A stretch of DNA of 64,000 nt from Pseudonocardia oceani. Its GTDB lineage: Bacteria > Actinomycetota > Actinomycetes > Mycobacteriales > Pseudonocardiaceae. Each line of letters starts with the position of its first letter. The stretch's first letter is position 1. This document shows positions 42,215-48,150 of this stretch, in pieces. Below the pieces are notes generated by a model that was not told where the DNA came from, did no database searches, and saw only the letters and a list, made by a program, of their open reading frames with translations. Both the position numbers and the translations under genes were made by a program. The stretch covers positions 5,896,501 through 5,960,500 of the forward strand of contig NZ_JADQDF010000001.1 of NCBI RefSeq assembly GCF_019263585.2, in the 5' to 3' direction.

Positions 42215-42615
42215 ATGACCCCGGAGGACTACCTGGCCGCTGTGACGAGGTGCGGCGCCCGGACGTGGCCGCGCTCGACGCGCTGATCCGCGAGACTGCG
42301 CCGGACCTGGAGTGCGTGACGACGCGCGGGATGCTGGGGTACGGCCCCTTCCGGTACCGGTACGCGTCAGGCCGCACGGGGGAGGCGACCGTGCTCGCGG
42401 TCGCGGCGCAGAAGCGGTACATCTCGCTGTACGTGCTCTGCGTCAGCGACGGCCGGTACCTCGCCGAGCGCTACGTCGACAGACTGCCCGGTGCGTCGAT
42501 CGGCCGGTCGTGCATCCGTTTCACGCGGCTCGCCGACGTCGATACGGCGGTGCTGCGAGACCTGGTCGCCGAGGCGGCGGGACGAGGCCCCGAGGACGCC
42601 GCCGGATCCGGGTGA
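42215..42615 (+). pseudogene. DUF1801-domain protein with an apparent frameshift
   Basis: From ATG 42215 the frame reads MTPEDYLAAV and then leaves the family; a neighbouring frame continues the expected sequence DEVRRPDVAALDALIRETAP to MLGYGPFRYRY, AAQKRYISLYVLCV and the C-terminus at 42615. Together they make a normal 130-residue DUF1801 protein (YdhG-like), so one base appears to be missing near 42241-42246. A shorter protein could start at the GTG near 42250. A sequencing error is as likely as a real mutation. Confidence 0.6.
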
Positions 42616-42620
42616 TCCCG

Positions 42621-43637
42621 TCAGCGGGCCGGCATCGTCCGGGCGACCATGTCGAGCAGGTCGAGCGTGCGCTGCGCGTAACCCCACTCGTTGTCGTACC
42701 AGCCGAAGACCTTGGCCGTGCTCCCCACCGTGCGGGTCAGCCCGAGGTCGATCACGCAGGACGACGCCTCGCCGATCACGTCGTGGGACACGATCGGCTC
42801 GTCGGTGCAGCGCAGGATCCCCTTGAGCACGCCGTCGGCCGCGGTGAGGAACGCCCGGTTGACCTGTCCGACGGTCACCTCACGAGCGAGCCGGACCGTC
42901 AGGTCGACGATCGAGGCGTCGACGACCGGAACCCGCAGGGCGACCGCGTCGAGCCGGCCCGCCAGCTCGGGGATCACCTCACCCACGGCCCGTGCGGCGC
43001 CGGTGCCGGTCGGGATGATGTTGACGGCGGCGGAGCGGGCGCGGCGCAGGTCGGCGTGCTGCCCGTCGAGCAGGTTCTGGTCGCCGGTGTAGCTGTGCAC
43101 GGTGGTCAGCAGCCCCTCCTCGATGCCGAAGCTGCCGTGCAGCACCTGCGCCATCGGGGCGGCGCAGTTCGTCGTGCACGAGGCGTTCGACACGAGATGG
43201 TGGGCGGTGGCGTCGTAGACGTCCTGGTTGACGCCCATCACGATGGTCGTGTCGAGGTCGTGCCCCGGTGCGGTGACGATCACCTTGCGCGCCCCGGCCG
43301 CCAGGTGCGCGGTCACGTCGGCACGGCCGCGGAACCGCCCGGTGGCCTCCACGACGACGTCGACGCCGAGCGCGTCCCAGTCCAGCCGGGTGGGATCGGA
43401 CTCCTGCGTTGTCCGGATCGCGTGGTCGTCCACGGCGATGAAGTCGTCCGAGAGTTCGAGGCGGTGCGGCCACGTACCGTAGGTGGAGTCGTGGCGCAGC
43501 AGATGCGCCGTCGTCGCCGCCGGAGCGACGTCGTTGACGGCGACGATCTCGAACGCCGGATCGTGCCGGTCGACCGAGGCGCGCAGCACGTCCCGGCCGA
43601 TGCGGCCCATCCCGTTGATGCCCACCCGGACTCGCAT
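42621..43637 (-). CDS. gap: Glyceraldehyde-3-phosphate dehydrogenase
   Basis: This 338-residue enzyme has the NAD fold RVGINGMGRIGRDVLRA at the start, the active-site SNASCTTNC with the catalytic Cys, HSYTGDQNLLDG, and the C-terminal WYDNEWGYAQRTLDL. It catalyses oxidative phosphorylation of glyceraldehyde 3-phosphate. It is a lone gene without pgk or tpi, so it is likely a second, specialised paralogue rather than the glycolytic copy. The ATG at 43637 has GAGGTGGG upstream; the longer frame to 43646 adds only three residues. Confidence 0.92.
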   Translation of the reverse strand: MRVRVGINGMGRIGRDVLRASVDRHDPAFEIVAVNDVAPAATTAHLLRHDSTYGTWPHRLELSDDFIAVDDHAIRTTQESDPTRLDWDALGVDVVVEATGRFRGRADVTAHLAAGARKVIVTAPGHDLDTTIVMGVNQDVYDATAHHLVSNASCTTNCAAPMAQVLHGSFGIEEGLLTTVHSYTGDQNLLDGQHADLRRARSAAVNIIPTGTGAARAVGEVIPELAGRLDAVALRVPVVDASIVDLTVRLAREVTVGQVNRAFLTAADGVLKGILRCTDEPIVSHDVIGEASSCVIDLGLTRTVGSTAKVFGWYDNEWGYAQRTLDLLDMVARTMPAR

Positions 43638-43834
43638 CGGTCCCACCTCGCTGATCGGGGATCACCTGGTGCGCACGATCCTGCGCCGGGCCGTCCGGTG
43701 CGGACCACGGTCGGACGGGCGCGCGTCGACAGGTCGCTCGACGACCGCGAGCAGGTCCTTCGACCTCTGACGAGGTGCGGAGGCCGCTGCGAGAGTGTGC
43801 GCGGTAACAGCCCTGCACACCGAGGTGGAACCTG

Positions 43835-44059
43835 ATGACAACGTCACGCAGCAACACGGCCGTCGCGCACCGGACCGTGCTGGACCGGCTCGTCCGGTCC
43901 GGGATCGCCGAGGACCGCGCGGTGGAGCACATCCGGGGAGGCTGGGTCCTCGTCGACGGGAAGAAGGTCACGGACCCGGCGGAGCCGGCCGACGTGCCGG
44001 CGAAGGTCGAGCTCCGGGCGATCCCTCGCCGTTCCGACGACGGTGAACGCGCAGCATGA
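43835..44059 (+). CDS. Small S4-like protein
   Basis: This 74-residue protein contains TVLDRLVRSGIAEDRAVEHI and GGWVLVDGKKVTDPAEPADVPAKVEL, which looks like an S4-type RNA-binding fold (helix-turn, then a VxVDGKxVxxP strand). The ATG at 43835 has GAGGTGG upstream. It stands alone. Comparable short proteins in actinobacteria have no known role. Confidence 0.55.
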   Translation: MTTSRSNTAVAHRTVLDRLVRSGIAEDRAVEHIRGGWVLVDGKKVTDPAEPADVPAKVELRAIPRRSDDGERAA

Positions 44060-44136
44060 CAGCACCCTCTGTCTGAGGATGTGCCGCTCGCGGGCGGCGG
44101 GTACGGGCCGGAACCGGTCGGCCGGCCGGCCGGCCG

Positions 44137-44498
44137 GTGAGCGAGCAGTGGATGACCGTCGTCGTCCAGGACCACGACGCAACGACCGTGGTGACGCTGG
44201 TGGGCGCCGTCGACGCGCTGACCGCGCCGCGGCTGCGCGAGGCGCTGCGCCACGCGGTCGACGCGCTGGACGGTCGCGTGCTGGTCGTCGACCTCACGGC
44301 GGTGCAGTTCCTCGGTCCACCGGGGCTGCGCGCCCTGGCCGACAGCGCCCGCGAGGCGTCGACCACCACGGGCTGCGGCCACTGCGCACCATCGTGGACC
44401 ACAACCGTGCGGTCATCCGGCCGATCGAGATCGTCGGGCTCGACGGGGCCCTGGTCCTCCACCAGGACAGGGAAGCAGCTCTGCGCGGCTATGGATGA
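44137..44498 (+). pseudogene. STAS-domain (anti-sigma factor antagonist type) gene with an apparent frameshift
   Basis: GTG 44137 opens MSEQWMTVVVQDHDATTVVT, then VDLTAVQFLGPPGLRALADS, the strand-helix of a STAS domain with the phosphorylatable position replaced by Gly/Pro. Near 44370-44380 the coding signal moves to another frame, which supplies the last helix and strand (RPLRTIVDHNRAVIRPIEIV, LVLHQDREAALRGYG, stop at 44498). One missing base explains it. Unshifted, the reading frame would run on to 44544 with a meaningless tail. It may be a sequencing error. Confidence 0.55.
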
Positions 44499-44870
44499 CC
44501 GACCACGAGACGACCCGGGAATCGGGCTCCGAGGATCGAGGTGATCAGGCTCCATGGCCCCGCCCTTCGACCGGGAGGAGCAGGCCGCCGGCCGCCGCGG
44601 TCCCGAAACCAGCGGCTTCGGCGCGCGCGGTGAAGCCGCGCTGGACCTGGAGCTGCGTGCGGACATCGTGTCGGCGTCGGTCCGGAGACCTACGACCATC
44701 CGGGTGCCGTACGCGTCCGAGCGCGGACCGTGCCCGGTAGACCCGGCTTCCGCCACCTCGAACTCGTCGTCTCCGACGACGGCCGATGGCGTGGACCAGA
44801 GGCCGGATGCAGCCCGGACACGGCCTGCATCATCCGATGAGCCGACCCCCGCCGTGCACCCGCCCGCCGC
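44499..44870. other. Gap with no convincing gene
   Basis: About 370 bases follow the STAS remnant. One plus-strand frame (44554-44931) is open, but its protein is low-complexity, has no recognisable fold and overlaps the next small gene. I see no hairpin or operator of note. It may be decayed sequence. Confidence 0.3.
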
Positions 44871-44999
44871 TCAGCGGGCCGGGACGATGTCGCGCGGCGG
44901 GCCGGCCGGCGTTGTCGCGGTCAGGCGGTGAGCCCACCGGGACACCTCGGCGGGGGCGGCCACGACCCGCTCGACCCCGAGCTGCTTGGCGTTGGTCAT
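44871..44999 (-). CDS. Possible 42-residue small protein
   Basis: An ATG at 44999 is preceded by the strong ribosome-binding site GGAGGGAGG with good spacing. It encodes MTNAKQLGVERVVAAPAEVS and 22 more residues before the stop. I recognise no family. The ribosome-binding site is the only reason to list it; it could be a small regulatory protein, a leader peptide or the remnant of a larger gene. Confidence 0.35.
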   Translation of the reverse strand: MTNAKQLGVERVVAAPAEVSRWAHRLTATTPAGPPRDIVPAR

Positions 45000-45543
45000 G
45001 CCGCCTCCCTCCGACGCGATGACGAGAACCCCTGCCGGCAGGGGCTCCCGCGAACCGCACCGGAGGATCCGGGCCCCGGCCGCCACGTCAATCGGGTGAA
45101 CGGTCCAACGGGCCGGGTGGGAGTGACGCGTCGCCGGCGGAGCGGTCGGCGAGGACACGCTGCCGTCCGCCGAGCGACACGAGCACCGGCGCAACACCGC
45201 CGCCGCCACGGCCGAGAATCCCGTCGGCCGCACAGCGGGGCCTGCCGGTGGTGCTCCCGGCCGAGGGGCCGGGGGCGCGCCGGTCCCGCTCGGCGTATTG
45301 CGTGGCGGTGCGACCACCGCCCAACCTGTGGTGTGCTCCCACCCGGCCCCGCGGTCCTGACCAAGCCGGTGCACCGGCTCTGTCTCGGCCGGACAACGGG
45401 ACCGCGTTCTCCTATCTCGCCGGCCCATCGGCCGAGAACGTGACGCGGGGCACTGTGACGACGGCAACCCCGCACCCGGATCCCGTGTCCGGGCCCGTCG
45501 GAGCAGGTCGACATCGACGCACCACGTTCAAGGAGGAACCGGT
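45000..45543. other. Long non-coding stretch before the dikinase operon
   Basis: There are 540 bases without a convincing gene; open frames on both strands overlap each other and have no family features. The last 150 bases hold a candidate operator (45391-45412) and end with AAGGAGGAACC for the next gene. The length suggests a complex promoter or a degraded gene. Confidence 0.4.
45391..45412. promoter_or_regulatory. GGACAACGGG-type operator, copy 1
   Basis: GGACAACGGGACCGCG at 45391-45406 is nearly identical to GGACAACGGGTCCGCG in the BMC promoter (copy 2). It lies about 150 bases before the swivelling-domain gene and is followed by TTCTCC, a weak version of the TTGTCC second half-site. Confidence 0.45.
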
Positions 45544-45963
45544 ATGGCCGACGTTCTGGCCGAGGGCTACAACGTCTTCGACACGTCCAAGTCCCCCAGC
45601 GGGACGGTGAAGTACCTGTCCTCGCCCGCCGACGTCATCAGCCTCATCCAGTCCGGCAAGCTGCAGGAGCACATCCTGCTGGTCCGCGGCGGGACCACGA
45701 CGTTCCTCGCCCCGGCGCTGAGCATGGGCGCCATCGGTGTGATCACGATGTCGGGTGCGCCGGAGTCGCACCTGGGGATCCTGTCCCGCGAGTTCCAGAC
45801 GCCGTGCGTGATGACCGCGCACCTGACGAGCAGCGACTCCCGCTACGTCGTCGGCGCCACGGACGAGGCGCACTTCGTGGAGATCGCGCAGGGGCTCGAC
45901 GGCAAGCGGGTGCGGCTCGACTGCACCGACGACGAGGTCGGCCGCATCGTGGCCGACGACTGA
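45544..45963 (+). CDS. Stand-alone phosphohistidine swivelling domain (PEP-utilizing enzyme mobile domain)
   Basis: This 139-residue protein consists only of the swivelling beta/alpha domain of the PEP synthase/dikinase family. EHILLVRGGTTTFLAPALSM and IGVITMSGAPESHLGILSRE, then FQTPCVMTAHL align with the family pattern GGxTSHAAIVARExGIPAVV, and His76 stands at the phospho-acceptor position, though the preceding residues are SGAPES rather than GGxTS. The ATG at 45544 has AAGGAGGAACC upstream. It probably shuttles a phosphate between an ATP-binding domain and a substrate site held by neighbouring proteins, as in phenylphosphate synthase. It is followed by a 477-residue gene after 49 bases. Confidence 0.75.
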   Translation: MADVLAEGYNVFDTSKSPSGTVKYLSSPADVISLIQSGKLQEHILLVRGGTTTFLAPALSMGAIGVITMSGAPESHLGILSREFQTPCVMTAHLTSSDSRYVVGATDEAHFVEIAQGLDGKRVRLDCTDDEVGRIVADD

Positions 45964-46012
45964 CCCGCGCCGAGCACCCCGACCCCCGCCGAACGGACAG
46001 GAGCACACAGCA

Positions 46013-47446
46013 GTGACGACGACCGAGGGCAAGCGCGCCACCTACAAGCAGCGGTACGAGGCCGGTGACGACGGCCTCCGCTTCCAGGAGCTCACCTACA
46101 CCGGCAACTTCGTCGGCATGGAGCCCGTCACCGACGGGATCAAGGGCGACAAGATGATGAAGGCCCGCGCGAAGAGCGGGGTGCTGGAGAAGGTCTCGAA
46201 GGACGACGTCCTCAAGGACCAGTTCTCGATCGACGAGCTGAACGACCTCAACAACTACCTGGCGTGGAACATCTGGGACGTGCTCGTCATGCGTGCCACC
46301 GAGGGCGTCAGCGGCATGATCCCGCGACAGGAGTACGAGATCCTGGCCTTCATGCACGAGTTCTACCGCTGGCCGGAGATCCTGCGCATGACCACCGCCG
46401 AGGTCGGTGGCGCGCAGGGCGTCATGGACATCGGCGCCAGCGCCCGCCGGGAGATCGGTACGAAGATCAACTCCGTGCACGACTGGGCCATCGGCGCCGT
46501 CGGGTTCGGCATGGGGCGCTGCGGCCTGCTCGCGCTCGAGACGATCGGCCCGGACGACTACATCCCCGAGTCGAACGAGATCCTCAAGTTCATGCAGCGC
46601 GTGCTGTGGGGCAAGCGGCAGGACGGCTACCTGCTCAACTCGCAGGACCGCTACCGCTGCCAGATCCACGAGCAGGACTTCCTCGACCAGCTGGTCGCGC
46701 AGGTGGAGCCGCTGGAGAACGGCAGCCCGAAGCACGCGGCCTTCACGCAGTTCAACGCGGCCGCGGAGCTCCTGTCGTTCCTCGACCACTACGACTGCCG
46801 GCTGGGCCTGGGCGACACCGGGCCCTACGAGCTGCCCGACGGCACCATCCTCATCCTGCGCGACCTCTTCGTGAACGAGGAGGTGTTCCACTGGAGCGAC
46901 GTCTGCGAGGACGCCAAGCTCCCGCACTGCTACACCCTCGCGCTGGTGATCGACCCGGAGAAGATGGGGCTCAACGAGATCCGGGTGAACGACATCTCCA
47001 CCACCTTCACGAGGCCGAAGAACTACATCGAGGCCATCGTGGGCGGCGCGGTGTTCGCGCGCGAGAAGTGGAACACGCCCATGGGCGAGGTCTACCCGAT
47101 CAAGATCGACGACCTCGGCGAGCACCTGGGTCGCGTGCAGACCGCCACGCTGAAGCTCTACACGAAGACCTCGAAGATGTGCCGCCGCGACCTGATCTGG
47201 AACGGGCAGTACGTCTACTACGTCGACATGATCCTGCCGCACCTGCGCAAGGCCGCGACGTACGAGAAGGCCTGCGTCGACTACGACCTGTGGGAGATCG
47301 ACCAGCGCGTCTCCAACTACTACTACGACATCACCAAGCGTGGGTTCGCGCAGGAGACCGTGCCCAGCAAGATCTTCTCCGGGGCGGGGTACCTGCCGTT
47401 CTCCGACGATGCCGACCTGCGGAACTCGAAGGGGCGCTGGCTCTAG
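46013..47446 (+). CDS. Conserved-looking 477-residue protein of unknown family
   Basis: I do not recognise this protein. It is soluble, rich in Tyr, Trp, Asp and Lys, with no signal peptide or TM segment. Visible landmarks are EYEILAFMHEFYRWPEILRM, REIGTKINSVHDWAIGAVGF, DRYRCQIHEQDFLDQLVAQV, TGPYELPDGTILILRDLF and YYYDITKRGFAQETVPSKIF. There are many invariant-looking His, Cys, Arg and Asp residues, and codon use is normal for the window. It starts at GTG 46013 with CAGGAG upstream. Lying between a swivelling domain and a dikinase-like protein, it is the best candidate for the substrate-binding (acceptor) subunit of a phosphotransferase. That role is inferred only from position. Confidence 0.75.
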   Translation: MTTTEGKRATYKQRYEAGDDGLRFQELTYTGNFVGMEPVTDGIKGDKMMKARAKSGVLEKVSKDDVLKDQFSIDELNDLNNYLAWNIWDVLVMRATEGVSGMIPRQEYEILAFMHEFYRWPEILRMTTAEVGGAQGVMDIGASARREIGTKINSVHDWAIGAVGFGMGRCGLLALETIGPDDYIPESNEILKFMQRVLWGKRQDGYLLNSQDRYRCQIHEQDFLDQLVAQVEPLENGSPKHAAFTQFNAAAELLSFLDHYDCRLGLGDTGPYELPDGTILILRDLFVNEEVFHWSDVCEDAKLPHCYTLALVIDPEKMGLNEIRVNDISTTFTRPKNYIEAIVGGAVFAREKWNTPMGEVYPIKIDDLGEHLGRVQTATLKLYTKTSKMCRRDLIWNGQYVYYVDMILPHLRKAATYEKACVDYDLWEIDQRVSNYYYDITKRGFAQETVPSKIFSGAGYLPFSDDADLRNSKGRWL

Positions 47447-47481
47447 CGGCCCCCGCGCCACCCGTTCCTGAGTCGACCCCT

Positions 47482-47512
47482 CCGGGCGGCGCGGCCACGC
47501 CGCGCCGCCCGG
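47482..47512 (+). terminator. Perfect 14-base-pair hairpin inside the dikinase operon
   Basis: CCGGGCGGCGCGGC and GCCGCGCCGCCCGG pair perfectly around CAC in the 83-base gap between the 477- and 206-residue genes. It could end part of the transcripts or set the ratio of subunits by protecting the upstream mRNA. Confidence 0.6.
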
Positions 47513-47529
47513 CCCATCGTGGAGGACCC

Positions 47530-48150
47530 ATGACCGCCCCGGTTCCGGACAAGACCGGCTACGACGTGCTCAACGTCGTGGCGCTGAAGAAGATGGCGTC
47601 CGCGCCGGCGATCGCCACCGACACCGGTGTCGACGCCGACGCAGTGACGGCCGTGCTCGCCGACCTGTCGGACCGGGGCCTCGTCGTCGTCGCCGGGGAC
47701 GCCGCGCTGCCCACCGACGAGGCGGAACCGGCGCTCGCCGCGGCCGCCGCGAAGTACTACGCCGACCTGCGCAGCGACCCCGCCCTCGGGGACCTGGTGG
47801 ACCGGTTCGAGACCGTCAACTCCCGGTTTCTGACCACGATGACGTCGTGGCAGCAGGTCGACGTCGGGGGGCGCAAGGTCGCCAACGACCACGCCGACTC
47901 CGAGTACGACGACAAGGTGATTTCCCGGCTCGACAAGCTCGTGCAGCGCCTCGGACCGCTCCTCGATGCTCTCGCCGCGCACGACGCCCGGTTCGCCGCG
48001 TACCCGCGCCGCTTCGCCGCGTCGATGGAGGCGATCGACGCCGGGCAGCACGACTTCGTGTCGTCCCCGACGAAGGACTCCGTGCACAACATCTGGTTCG
48101 AGTTCCACGAGGACCTGCTGCGCACCCTGGGACGGGAGCGGAAGGAGTGA
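47530..48150 (+). CDS. Winged-helix plus helical-domain protein, subunit of the dikinase cluster
   Basis: This 206-residue protein has residues 10-65 resembling a winged helix (VLNVVALKKMASAPAIATDTG, then AVLADLSDRGLVVVAGD), followed by a mostly helical region (about 70-205) with YYADLRSDPALGDLVDRFET and DSVHNIWFEFHEDLLRTLGRE. I cannot assign a family. The ATG at 47530 has GGAGGACC upstream. Its stop overlaps the dikinase-like start (GTGA), so the two are likely made in equal amounts and interact. A DNA-binding role is possible, but a structural or regulatory subunit fits the tight coupling better. Confidence 0.7.
   Translation: MTAPVPDKTGYDVLNVVALKKMASAPAIATDTGVDADAVTAVLADLSDRGLVVVAGDAALPTDEAEPALAAAAAKYYADLRSDPALGDLVDRFETVNSRFLTTMTSWQQVDVGGRKVANDHADSEYDDKVISRLDKLVQRLGPLLDALAAHDARFAAYPRRFAASMEAIDAGQHDFVSSPTKDSVHNIWFEFHEDLLRTLGRERKE

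Noticed and set aside
44119..44137. Short GGCC repeat before the STAS gene as a phase-variation tract
   Set aside because: Only about four units, lying before the start codon and not at the frameshift, and common by chance at this GC content.
44554..44931. Plus-strand open frame of 125 codons
   Set aside because: Low-complexity, no ribosome-binding site, overlaps a better minus-strand start, no recognisable fold.
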